A stretch of DNA of 64,000 bases from Paenibacillus catalpae (lineage in GTDB: Bacteria; Bacillota; Bacilli; Paenibacillales; Paenibacillaceae). The position numbers and the translations under genes are program-made. The stretch lies in contig NZ_FOMT01000003.1 in NCBI RefSeq assembly GCF_900112695.1, forward strand, positions 124,001 through 188,000. The letters are read 5' to 3'. The notes under the pieces were generated by a model. The model had not been told where the DNA came from and did not search any database. It worked only from the letters and a program-made list of their open reading frames with translations. Below, in pieces: positions 18,051 to 26,000 of the stretch (positions are counted from its first letter, which is position 1; each line of letters opens with the position of its first letter).

Positions 18051-18728
18051 ATGGAACATTCTATTCCTTCTGACGCGCTGATTACCATAGCAGGTACGGT
18101 TGGAGTCGGCAAATCGACGTTAACCTCTGTTCTGGCCGAGCGCCTTGGCTTTCGCACATCGCTGGAGCAGGTTGATCATAATCCGTATCTGGAGAAGTTT
18201 TATCACGATTTTGAAAGATGGAGCTTTCATCTGCAAATTTATTTTTTGGCCGAGCGCTTTAAGGAGCAGAAAGCGATCTTTGAGGCAGGCGGAGGTTTTG
18301 TGCAGGACCGTTCCATCTATGAGGATACGGGCATCTTTGCGAAGATGCACGCGGATCAGGGGACGATGAGCGCAACGGATTATGAGACGTACACCAGCTT
18401 GTTCGAAGCCATGGTGATGACGCCGTATTTTCCGCATCCGGACGTTCTGATCTATCTGGAGGGCAGCCTGCCGTCCATTCTGAGCCGGATCGAGGCGCGC
18501 GGGCGGGAAATGGAAATTCAAACGGAACGCGCCTATTGGGAGCGGATGTATGAACGATATGCCGTCTGGATCGATGAGTTTACCGCATGCCCGGTGCTCC
18601 GGCTTAACATTGACGACTATGACGTCAATGACCCGGCATCGATGGATGGCATTATCGCGCAAATCGCGGAAGCAATCGGGGAATCGCGGCTGGCGAAAGC
18701 TCAAGCGGCTGCAGCTAGAGAACAATGA
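18051..18728 (+). CDS. Deoxynucleoside kinase (dAK/dGK type)
   Basis: 225 residues. Walker A GTVGVGKST, the QDRSIYEDTGIF motif (DRS, base/lid region) and the late RIEARGREME lid identify the deoxynucleoside kinase family found as Dck/Dgk pairs in Bacillales. It phosphorylates salvage deoxynucleosides in the cytosol. Which base is preferred cannot be seen. ATG 18051 follows AAAGGAG by 9 bases; the in-frame start at 18024 precedes it. Only one kinase of the usual pair is here. The C-terminus has an Ala-rich tail. Confidence 0.85.
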   Translation: MEHSIPSDALITIAGTVGVGKSTLTSVLAERLGFRTSLEQVDHNPYLEKFYHDFERWSFHLQIYFLAERFKEQKAIFEAGGGFVQDRSIYEDTGIFAKMHADQGTMSATDYETYTSLFEAMVMTPYFPHPDVLIYLEGSLPSILSRIEARGREMEIQTERAYWERMYERYAVWIDEFTACPVLRLNIDDYDVNDPASMDGIIAQIAEAIGESRLAKAQAAAAREQ

Positions 18729-18735
18729 TGTAATG

Positions 18736-18769
18736 GAAAAAAACTGCCGGACTCCGGCAGTTTTTTTGT
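18736..18769. terminator. Bidirectional hairpin terminator
   Basis: AAAACTGCCG / CGGCAGTTTT with A-run before and T-run after, between the kinase and the convergent MFS gene. Confidence 0.85.
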
Positions 18770-18774
18770 GTTGT

Positions 18775-20016
18775 TCAGGATTTAATTGATTCGTCTGCGC
18801 TTATAACCGCCTGCGCTGTTTTGGCATTTGCATTTGGTTTGAGAAAGGCATTCAGCCGTTCAGAGAATAAGAGCATGGCTGCTGCGCACAGAACAATATA
18901 GAACGGGAAGATGCCGATGGTAAGGGAGGAAGCCAGTAATCCCAGAAGCGGCGGCATCAGCGTGCTGCCCGTATAAGCTACAGCCATTTGATACCCCATA
19001 ATGGTTTGGGACTGTTTTTTTCCGAACCGCACTGGTGTCTCATGCAGCATACAGGGATAGATCGGAGCAAGACCAAACCCGACTATAATAAAACCAGCCA
19101 AAGTAAAGCCGTCGGGAAGCGGAAGGAAGAGCAGCAAAGCGCCGATTAGAGCAATCAGCTGACCGCCCCGGATCAGATTGCGATTGCTGACCTTAAAGGT
19201 GATAAAGCCAGTAATAAACCGTCCTGCCGTTATGCCTGCATAGTAGAGCGATACCCACTGAGCTGCCGTTGAAGCGGACACATTCTTCATGTTTACAAGG
19301 AAGCTGCTGCCCCAGAGGCCTACGGCAGCTTCAATTCCGCAGTACAGCATGAAGGAGACAAGAGCCAGCTTGACGCCCTTGATCTTCAGGGGATGCCTGG
19401 CAGCATCCTCTTCAGGCAGCTCATGGATTACATCTTCCTGCTCTGCTGTGGATGAAGCTTTGTGAATCTTGGCTACACGGTCCCATAACGGGAGGGTGAA
19501 GAACAAGATGACAACAAGCGCGCATTGGATGGCTGCCACGGTCAGATAGCCGTATCTCCAGGCGTTGTTTGTAATGAACTGGGCCATAATGACTGGACCA
19601 AGCGTAGCGCCTACACCCCAGAAGCAATGCAGCCAGCTCATATGATGCGCTTTGTAATGGGCGGCAACATAGTTGTTAAGGCCGGCATCAACCGCTCCTG
19701 CTCCCAGCCCTAACGGTATGGCACAGACAAGAAGCCAGATCAGGGACGGAGAAGTGGAATAGCCGAGCAAGGCACCGGCCGTCATAATACAGCTGACCAG
19801 GGTTACTCTTCCGGTGCCAAAGCGGCTAAGAATCGTACCGCTCGCCAGGCTGGAAACGATGGTTCCGGCCGCAATCGTCATATACAGGACACCTGCTGCA
19901 CCAAGCGGAGCATGAAGCTCCGGCTGCATAACCGGCCATGCGGATCCGAGCAAGGAGTCGGGTAAGCCCAGGCTGATAAAAGCCAAATAAATAATGATCA
20001 AGAAGAACGTTGCCAT
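18775..20016 (-). CDS. MFS transporter (12 membrane helices)
   Basis: 413 residues with about 12 hydrophobic helices and a soluble Glu-rich loop in the middle (SSTAEQEDVIHELPEEDAARH). The layout, with LGLPDSLLGSAWP in helix 1, resembles the FucP/sugar-type MFS branch. Substrate unknown. It is the second gene after a ROK regulator, 23 bases apart, so a sugar or sugar derivative is likely. Start ATG 20016 behind AGGTGA. Confidence 0.82.
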   Translation of the reverse strand: MATFFLIIIYLAFISLGLPDSLLGSAWPVMQPELHAPLGAAGVLYMTIAAGTIVSSLASGTILSRFGTGRVTLVSCIMTAGALLGYSTSPSLIWLLVCAIPLGLGAGAVDAGLNNYVAAHYKAHHMSWLHCFWGVGATLGPVIMAQFITNNAWRYGYLTVAAIQCALVVILFFTLPLWDRVAKIHKASSTAEQEDVIHELPEEDAARHPLKIKGVKLALVSFMLYCGIEAAVGLWGSSFLVNMKNVSASTAAQWVSLYYAGITAGRFITGFITFKVSNRNLIRGGQLIALIGALLLFLPLPDGFTLAGFIIVGFGLAPIYPCMLHETPVRFGKKQSQTIMGYQMAVAYTGSTLMPPLLGLLASSLTIGIFPFYIVLCAAAMLLFSERLNAFLKPNANAKTAQAVISADESIKS

Positions 20017-20039
20017 GCGAATTCACCTGTTTCTTTTAT

Positions 20040-21038
20040 TCATGTCGAAATCATAAGATCGAGACCCAGGCTTTGCAGCCCGTTCAGATAATCCTTTGTC
20101 ATATCGCTGGCCATAAGCAGCGGAAGATGCTCCTTCGGAATATAATCGGCGCTCCGCTCCGATATTCTCTCAAGGAGCGAGGTATTAACCTCGGCATTAT
20201 TAAAAATGATCGTATGGGGATTAATAATCGCCGTAAACGATGCGACCAGACGGCTGATGGCATCAAGCCGGCTCTCTCTGTCATTTTTTTGCATCGCCTG
20301 GTGGAAGTTGGATTGATCGTATTGGGGCACATAAGTAACCTCGCCTGAGAAGTAGGTGCTTCCCCTCACCACATCCCCGTTAATCATAATGCCGGCGCCG
20401 GGGCCAAATTGCCCGAAGTACAAATAGACGAGGGACGGATTATCCTTATGACCGCCATTCTTGTAATAGCCCAGGACGGCGGCATTCATATCGTTCTCGA
20501 CCACAACCGGCAGAGCAAATCTCTCCTCCAGCTGCTCTTTCAGGTTGATATTCTGGAAATTCGGATAGTCCGGGATATGAATTATCCGTCCGTTATTAAC
20601 CGCACCCGGAACACCAATTGCAATGGATTTGATTGTGGGATGGTTTTCAATAAGCTGCTCAATGTGCGTGGTCAGGCTGGGAACATCATTGATGAGCGCA
20701 CTGGATGTTGTACCCTGCTCCTTGATCTCTCCTGCACAGTTAAAGATGGTATAACTCATATCCGATTTCTCGTAAAAGATCGCAAGCCCCAGCATAAACT
20801 CCGGGTTATACGCATAACGCTGCGCTCTTCGGCCGCCGCTTGAGTCATCTAGTCCAACGTTCAGGAGCTCGCCGGCTTCTTCCATTTGCGCGAGAAACTT
20901 GCTGATCGTGGGAAAGCTGATACCAAGCTTCTGGCTGAGCTCTGCCTTTGTGGCGCTTCCAAGCGTCAGCAGAGCAGACCGCAGGCCATGAAGAATGACA
21001 TTTTTCATCTCTTTTGGTGTTGCGAGCAAATCACTCAC
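20040..21038 (-). CDS. ROK-family transcriptional regulator lacking the zinc motif
   Basis: 332 residues: N-terminal winged HTH (ATKAELSQKLGISFPTISKFL) and a ROK/actin-like domain (IAIGVPGAVNNG, VENDMNAAVLGYY, GPGAGIMINGDVVRG). The zinc-binding CxCGxxGCxE of most ROK proteins is not present; the matching position reads FSGEVTYVPQYDQ. It probably senses a sugar and represses the operon it starts. I chose GTG 21038; the TTG at 21050 abuts the GAGGAG site. The downstream MFS gene is the likely target, and the 24-bp palindrome at 21064 the operator. Confidence 0.8.
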   Translation of the reverse strand: MSDLLATPKEMKNVILHGLRSALLTLGSATKAELSQKLGISFPTISKFLAQMEEAGELLNVGLDDSSGGRRAQRYAYNPEFMLGLAIFYEKSDMSYTIFNCAGEIKEQGTTSSALINDVPSLTTHIEQLIENHPTIKSIAIGVPGAVNNGRIIHIPDYPNFQNINLKEQLEERFALPVVVENDMNAAVLGYYKNGGHKDNPSLVYLYFGQFGPGAGIMINGDVVRGSTYFSGEVTYVPQYDQSNFHQAMQKNDRESRLDAISRLVASFTAIINPHTIIFNNAEVNTSLLERISERSADYIPKEHLPLLMASDMTKDYLNGLQSLGLDLMIST

Positions 21039-21063
21039 GGTCGTATACAACTCCTCTACAGAG

Positions 21064-21087
21064 ACTTATTAAACATGTTTAATAAGT
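21064..21087. promoter_or_regulatory. 24-bp perfect palindrome, candidate operator of the ROK regulator
   Basis: The half-site ACTTATTAAACA is followed at once by its exact reverse complement. It lies 26 bases upstream of the ROK start, in the expected place for autorepression. Confidence 0.75.
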
Positions 21088-21171
21088 TGGTTTGATCGTA
21101 CCAGAAAATAATCCTTGGAGCAAGACGGGAGGCGAGAGAAAATGATTTACGCAGTTGACGGTTATGCGTGG

Positions 21172-21246
21172 CTTAGCGATGTATGACATCGTTAAGGAAG
21201 GGGAAGCAGCTAGTTTGTGAGCTTAACGATGCTGCCGATCGTCAAG
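21172..21246. repeat. Two hairpin repeats, 50 bases apart
   Basis: Hairpin 1 at 21172-21196 (CTTAGCGATG, loop TATGA, CATCGTTAAG) and hairpin 2 at 21222-21246 (CTTAACGAT, 7-base loop, ATCGTCAAG). Both are followed by GGA(A/G)-G rich sequence. They lie in the gene-poor stretch 21088-21510, where I see nothing else except AT-rich sequence at 21380-21430 before a small ORF. Confidence 0.6.
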
Positions 21247-21510
21247 GAGCGGCGTTGGGCGGGAAAGTGGCGGATTGAAGCCTGGGTTACACTTCCGGTG
21301 ACGGCAAACAATCATATGGAACAAGCGCGGGCATGCAAGTTCAACGTTAAAATCCCCTTACAGAACACATATATTAAATCTATAAGTCCAAGGAAAACAT
21401 ATATTATTCTTATCATTATAACTCGCTTACTATGGATGTAGAAAGGATGAGGCTCTGAAATTAATAATCAACACGAGGTAAACCAAGCCTCGAATAAATG
21501 GGATGTTCTT

Positions 21511-21690
21511 ATGCCGTACCATAATTACCATACTGCCGAGCTGCTGTACAAAATGCGCCAAGCCGAACTCAACCGGGCGATCCGCTCAGGGCTGTACGTC
21601 AAGCATGATGACGATTTTAATAAAACGCGCCGCAAACTCGCAGCTCCGCTGCTGCATATGATGAAGCCCCTCATGTGGAGAAAAAGATGA
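21511..21690 (+). CDS. Small basic hypothetical protein (59 residues)
   Basis: An ATG-started frame coding for 59 residues beginning MPYHNYHTAELLYKMRQAEL and ending in a basic WRKR. Codon use resembles neighbouring genes (CTG, CGC, AAG), and the sequence looks like a short amphipathic helix followed by a hydrophobic/basic tail. The ribosome binding site is weak (GGGATG), so the start is uncertain; the frame is open upstream to 21451 without a standard start. No family recognised. Confidence 0.4.
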   Translation: MPYHNYHTAELLYKMRQAELNRAIRSGLYVKHDDDFNKTRRKLAAPLLHMMKPLMWRKR

Positions 21691-21806
21691 TCAGCCGCGC
21701 ATGTAAAAGGACCACCCCAGGTACGGACGGTCCTCCAATACTCTCTTCCATATTCATCATCAGCCAAGCAGAGCTTACCAAATGCCCGCCAATCAAGCTC
21801 CAGGCA

Positions 21807-22385
21807 CTATCTCTTCTCCACAGCGATCAAATACGGCGCGGTGTCCCGTTGCGGCTGGCGGTACAGCACAGCCGCATATAATGCCCCGGGCAGGGAAGCT
21901 GCCCAGTCCTCGACAATCGCTGCCTCATCGGCTCCTCCCGGATGTCCCGGATACAGCGCGATCGTTACGATGCCGCCACGGCGCAGCAATGACAGAGCCG
22001 CATCCAGGGCGGCTACTGTAGTTGTCGGGACAGTAATGACTGACTCGTCGCCGCCCGGCAGATAGCCGAGATTGAACATCACGGCCGCAACCTTTCCCTG
22101 CGCGGAGGCACCGGCCGCCTCCGCCATTTTGGCGTGACTGACCAGATGCAGCTTCACTTCAGGAAGCTTGTCCGGATGTGCATAGGAGCGAAGGCGCTCC
22201 TGCGTGCGGTCCAGCGCCTCCTGCTGGATGTCAAAGGCGTGAACGATGCCGCGTGGTCCAACCAGCTCGGCGAGCGCAAGCGTATCTACACCTCCGCCGG
22301 CGGTCGCGTCAATGACCGTATCGCCGGGCTTAACACGTTCGGCGATCCATTTGTGTGCCATGCTGAGTATCGACAGGAATCCCAT
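21807..22385 (-). CDS. ytqB: YtqB/MnmM-type class I SAM methyltransferase
   Basis: 192 residues with SAM-binding motif I DATAGGGVDTLALAELVG, acidic loop AFDIQQEALDRTQERL and motif IV-like NLGYLPGGDE, as in YtqB. B. subtilis YtqB (MnmM) methylates the 5-aminomethyl group of 2-thiouridine in tRNA. Start ATG 22385 lies one base after the ytqA stop, so the two are translationally coupled. Pairing with ytqA, as in Bacillus, supports the identity. Confidence 0.85.
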   Translation of the reverse strand: MGFLSILSMAHKWIAERVKPGDTVIDATAGGGVDTLALAELVGPRGIVHAFDIQQEALDRTQERLRSYAHPDKLPEVKLHLVSHAKMAEAAGASAQGKVAAVMFNLGYLPGGDESVITVPTTTVAALDAALSLLRRGGIVTIALYPGHPGGADEAAIVEDWAASLPGALYAAVLYRQPQRDTAPYLIAVEKR

Positions 22386-22386
22386 T

Positions 22387-23358
22387 TTACACCGCCCTCC
22401 AAAGCTTGCCTTGCCATGTGTTGCGGCGCTTCAGCTCGGCATCGATGGCGTTCAGGACAACCCATTTCTGCATGCTCCACATCGGTCCGACCAGAAGATC
22501 TTTGGGAGCATCTCCTGTGAGTCTCTGAATGATCATCTCGGGAGGCAGAAATTCGAGAGTATCAACGATCAGCTTCACATACTCATCAAGCTCGAGAAAC
22601 CGGAGAAGTCCGGCTTCGTATTGCTTCACCATTGGTGTTTTGCGCATGAGATGGAGCAGGTGAATTTTGATGCCCTGCACGTCCATTTGTGCAACGGCGC
22701 GGCCTGTGTCGAGCATCATTTCATGGCTTTCCTGCGGCAGGCCATAAATAATATGCGCGCATACCCGGATGCCCCGCTCGCGAAGGCGGCGTACCGCATC
22801 CAGATAGCAGGCCGTATCATGAGCCCGGTTAATAAGCTGGGAAGTGGATTCATGCACCGTCTGAAGCCCCATCTCAATCCAGAGATATGTCCGCTCGTTC
22901 AGCTCCGCAAGATAGTCCACCACATCATCAGGCAGGCAATCCGGCCGGGTTGCGATGGACAAGCCAACAACGCCTGGCTGCTGCAAAATAACCTCGTAAT
23001 ATTCCCGCAGCTCTTCGACCGGCGCATACGTATTCGTATAAGCCTGGAAGTAACCGATATAATTCGCCTCTGGCCATTTCTGGTGCTGGCGGTCCTTGAT
23101 TGTATTGAACTGTGTCACAAGATCGTCGCGCCTTCTGCCGGCGAAGTCACCGGAGCCGCGGGCGCTGCAGAAGGTGCAGCCGCCTGTCGCGATTGAGCCG
23201 TCGCGGTTCGGGCAGGTAAAGCCGGCATCCAGCATAACCTTAAAAACTTTTCCCCCGAACTGCTCGCGCATCTCGTAGTTCCATGTATGAAATCGTTTAT
23301 CGCTCCACAGCATTGGCTGTTCTGGCGTCAATTGCGATGCATTTGCATTTGCTTTCAT
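22387..23358 (-). CDS. ytqA: YtqA-type radical SAM protein (TIGR01212 family)
   Basis: 323 residues. The iron-sulfur motif is of the Elp3-like kind: first Cys in FTCPNRDGS, then GGCTFC. It continues with YFQAYTNTYAP and GLSIATRPDCLPDDVVDYL, characteristic of this family. Function is unknown in detail; its constant pairing with the tRNA methyltransferase YtqB suggests tRNA wobble-uridine modification. ATG 23358 behind AAGGAGA. Confidence 0.85.
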   Translation of the reverse strand: MKANANASQLTPEQPMLWSDKRFHTWNYEMREQFGGKVFKVMLDAGFTCPNRDGSIATGGCTFCSARGSGDFAGRRRDDLVTQFNTIKDRQHQKWPEANYIGYFQAYTNTYAPVEELREYYEVILQQPGVVGLSIATRPDCLPDDVVDYLAELNERTYLWIEMGLQTVHESTSQLINRAHDTACYLDAVRRLRERGIRVCAHIIYGLPQESHEMMLDTGRAVAQMDVQGIKIHLLHLMRKTPMVKQYEAGLLRFLELDEYVKLIVDTLEFLPPEMIIQRLTGDAPKDLLVGPMWSMQKWVVLNAIDAELKRRNTWQGKLWRAV

Positions 23359-23506
23359 GCCGTTCTCCTTTTAAGCGGATAAGAATTGCATCCTTCATTT
23401 TATCGGAAAGCAGGGGCAAAAGCCACGTTGAATTACAGAGCTGTTGCAGGGCATTAGTTGACATGAGACGAGCTGGAAATTATTTCGCCGCCAGCAACAT
23501 TTGGGC

Positions 23507-23535
23507 TTGCAAAACCTAACATGATCTGTTATATT
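23507..23535 (+). promoter_or_regulatory. SigA-type promoter
   Basis: TTGCAA and TATATT with a 17-base spacer, about 110 bases before the 68-residue hypothetical gene. Confidence 0.5.
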
Positions 23536-23646
23536 AAAAGTGCGACAAATCAATGAAAAAACCTTACATGCTTAATTCGCAATGATCGTCATAAAACGTC
23601 GATAAACTGGTAATGCTGTAATAAAAAAATCGATGAGGTGATCTTA

Positions 23647-23853
23647 ATGAGTCAACAAACAAGAATTCCGCATGGCGACGAGAAAGTAACAGTAGAATTA
23701 ACAGTGAAAGAATTGATGGCGCTTTCAGGCATCCGGTTCCATAACAACCATCATATTGAAGTATCCGCGCGTAAGAAGCTGAACGAAGTGATTGAGAATA
23801 CTTACCGCGATGTTCAAGCCGAAGGTCCAATTGATTATCAGCTGCTTGTTTAA
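23647..23853 (+). CDS. Conserved small hypothetical protein
   Basis: 68 residues, MSQQTRIPHGDEKVTVEL onward, with a GIRFHNNHHIEV segment and no cysteines or membrane helix. Not recognised. ATG 23647 follows GAGGTGA by 6 bases. It has its own promoter and terminator, so it is a real monocistronic gene. Confidence 0.65.
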   Translation: MSQQTRIPHGDEKVTVELTVKELMALSGIRFHNNHHIEVSARKKLNEVIENTYRDVQAEGPIDYQLLV

Positions 23854-23884
23854 TCATTTCGCAGCGTTAGTATCCACACAAAAC

Positions 23885-23930
23885 TAAAGCCTTGACGATT
23901 TCAGAATCGTTAAAGGCTTTTTCTTTTTGC
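23885..23930 (+). terminator. Hairpin terminator
   Basis: AAAGCCTTGACGATT / AATCGTTAAAGGCTTT (with wobble and bulge), loop TCAG, then T-rich tail. Confidence 0.75.
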
Positions 23931-24014
23931 CGTGATTGCGATTAGCATCTTTACAAGGCGGTGCAACTTGGGCACAATAAGGACTAGCATAATTAGTAGG
24001 AGGACCAGTACAAG

Positions 24015-24779
24015 ATGCGTTTAAGAGGAAGAAAAGGAATCCGCGAATCGCTGGAGGCGCAGCCGGAGTTGGTTGTACTTGATGCGAAGCCGCTCAAAGG
24101 CAAATGGCGCGAGTTTTTCGGCAACGATAAGCCGATCCATGTGGAGCTTGGCATGGGGAAAGGCCGTTTTATCAGCAATATGAGCTTCCGTAATCCGGAT
24201 AATAACTACATTGGTGTTGATATGTATGACGAGCTGATCCGCCGTGCAAGCGACAAAGCCCGCAACATTTGGGAGGAAAGCGGAGTAGAGGAGCCGCCGA
24301 ATCTGGCGCTGCTTCGTGCCAACATCGAGCATATTGAAGAGATGTTTGAGCCGGGAGAGATCGAACGGATTTATCTGAATTTCAGCGATCCATGGCCAAA
24401 AAGCAAGCATGCCCGCCGCCGGCTGACGCATCCGCGCTTCCTGTTGAAGTATGCCCAACTGCTGAACGAACGCGGAGAGATTCATTTCAAGACCGATTCG
24501 GAATCCCTCTTCGAGTTCTCGCTCAACAGCTTTGCGGAAGTGGAGCTGCAGCTTCGCAATATCTCGCTTAATCTTCATAAGAATGGACCTCGCGAGGATC
24601 TTGTCTTTACCGAATACGAGATGAAGTTCATGGAGAAGGGCCAGCCAATCTTCCGCCTTGAAGCGGTTATCGGAGAAGCTGTTCTGCGTGAATACCGGGA
24701 AAACAAGCTGGAGAACTCGCGCCGCGAAGAAGCGGAAGCCGCGGCTGCCGGCCAGGACGAAGACGAATCAGCTGAATAA
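24015..24779 (+). CDS. trmB: tRNA (guanine-N7)-methyltransferase TrmB
   Basis: 254 residues with the TrmB hallmarks: ELGMGKGRF (SAM motif I), IGVDMYDELI, NFSDPWPKSKHARRRLTHP (catalytic and tRNA-binding block) and FKTDSESLFEFSL. It makes m7G46 in tRNA. The last 30 residues (ENSRREEAEAAAAGQDEDESAE) are an acidic low-complexity extension beyond the usual core. ATG 24015 behind TAGGAGGA. Confidence 0.93.
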   Translation: MRLRGRKGIRESLEAQPELVVLDAKPLKGKWREFFGNDKPIHVELGMGKGRFISNMSFRNPDNNYIGVDMYDELIRRASDKARNIWEESGVEEPPNLALLRANIEHIEEMFEPGEIERIYLNFSDPWPKSKHARRRLTHPRFLLKYAQLLNERGEIHFKTDSESLFEFSLNSFAEVELQLRNISLNLHKNGPREDLVFTEYEMKFMEKGQPIFRLEAVIGEAVLREYRENKLENSRREEAEAAAAGQDEDESAE

Positions 24780-24809
24780 GTAAGCAATCAGTTAATAGCG
24801 CATATAAAA

Positions 24810-24846
24810 TAACGGTGCAGGGAATATCCCTTGCACCGTTATTTTA
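24810..24846 (+). terminator. Hairpin terminator
   Basis: AACGGTGCAGGGA / TCCCTTGCACCGTT stem, loop AT, ending in ATTTTAT. Confidence 0.75.
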
Positions 24847-25105
24847 TAATTTTGGAGCATCCTATGTTGCTTCGCTCTACATTGGATTCCATCCAACATA
24901 ATTCCCAATTGAAATGGTATTTGTCTGCCTACGTTGGAGTTGATGCACTATAAAGAGCATTATAGTTCTCAATATTTTCGTTTCTGAGAGGTTGTACGTT
25001 GGAGGAAATCCAGCCTGCAGCAGATTAAGAAGCATAAAAGAATAAATTTACCGGATTAACTCCAGCGTACGGCGCAGTGCTCCCGCTTTCCAGCCTTTTA
25101 GGCCG
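24847..25105. repeat. Gene-free stretch with three TAC(A/G)TTGGA copies
   Basis: No ORF with coding character. TAC(A/G)TTGGA occurs at 24878, 24930 and 24995. The first and third are followed by a TCC arm that can fold back (TTGGA/TCCAA and GGA/TCC). Also ACTATA...TATAGT around 24948-24966. Confidence 0.4.
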
Positions 25106-25108
25106 CTG

Positions 25109-25166
25109 AATAAAAAGAAGAGCTGTTCCACCGGTCATGACGACTTTAGGAGCAGCCCTTTTTCTA
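25109..25166 (-). terminator. Hairpin terminator of the PAP2 gene
   Basis: On the minus strand GGGCTGCTCC pairs with GGAACAGCTCTTC, followed by a T-rich tail. Confidence 0.65.
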
Positions 25167-25727
25167 GAATAATGTAAGAGTCCAACCGTACTCCACCGTT
25201 AACGCCGTCAGCGTGCCGACAAGCGCGCCCGCACAAACATCCGACGGATAATGGAGTCCAAGATACATGCGGGACCATGCAACAGAAAGCGCAAGCACGA
25301 CCGCGATTGGCATGATGACCGGGAACCATATTCCGCTTGCCCCGATAATCGGAATGATGAACGCGAAGACGGCTGTTGTATGTCCGGAAGGGAAGGAAGA
25401 GTCGACAAGCGGCTTTTTCCCCGTGTTAACCCCGTTTAACGCCTGATAAGGGCGAAGTCTTTTTAATTTTCGTTTCACGACATAAACAGGCAGATGACTT
25501 AAAAATACGGCAGTAAAACATTGCCAGCCTGTCATGCTCCATGGATTGGGTGCAAACATCGCAATAAGGAAAGAGCTGATGAGTGTAAAGGACGCTCCAC
25601 CAACATGCGTCACTGTGCTTAGATATATCCCAAGACAACGGTGAAGCCTGCTTTGCGAACGGCGCTGATTCGCCCATAGGATCATTTGCAATTCCCGGGT
25701 TCGTAACCACCCTAGCATTCTTCTCAT
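25164..25727 (-). CDS. PAP2-family membrane phosphatase
   Basis: 187 residues, several membrane helices. PAP2 motifs are all visible: KRKLKRLRPYQ (motif 1), PSGHTT (motif 2, catalytic His) and SRMYLGLHYPSDV (motif 3). It dephosphorylates a lipid phosphate such as phosphatidic acid or undecaprenyl pyrophosphate on the outer membrane face. ATG 25727 follows AGGAGG by 6 bases. The 5' leader contains two hairpin repeats. A lipid-type glycosyltransferase lies divergently next to it. Confidence 0.88.
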   Translation of the reverse strand: MRRMLGWLRTRELQMILWANQRRSQSRLHRCLGIYLSTVTHVGGASFTLISSFLIAMFAPNPWSMTGWQCFTAVFLSHLPVYVVKRKLKRLRPYQALNGVNTGKKPLVDSSFPSGHTTAVFAFIIPIIGASGIWFPVIMPIAVVLALSVAWSRMYLGLHYPSDVCAGALVGTLTALTVEYGWTLTLF

Positions 25728-25742
25728 CCGTTTCCTCCTAAA

Positions 25743-25802
25743 AAGAATTGCGAAGCAATTCTTGCTTCGAAAGCATACGCTTAAAGAATTGCGAAGCAAT
25801 TA
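25743..25802. repeat. Two copies of a palindromic unit in the PAP2 leader
   Basis: AAGAATTGC-GAA-GCAATTCTT at 25743-25763 and AGAATTGC-GAA-GCAATTA at 25785-25802. The first begins directly upstream of the PAP2 Shine-Dalgarno (25733-25740). Confidence 0.7.
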
Positions 25803-26000
25803 GATTGCTTAATTCCCACACATTATAATCGATATTTGCTTATTATGGTTCAATTTATAAGCTTGTACAAGTTTTAAGTTTATACGAAGACAGCGGATTG
25901 CAAAAGATTAACTTATTTTTAAAATGACGTTAATTTTCCGCTAACAGACCTCCTGTAGAATGGAGCCGATCAAGGTTTCATTCCGAAGGAGGCGTTCTTC

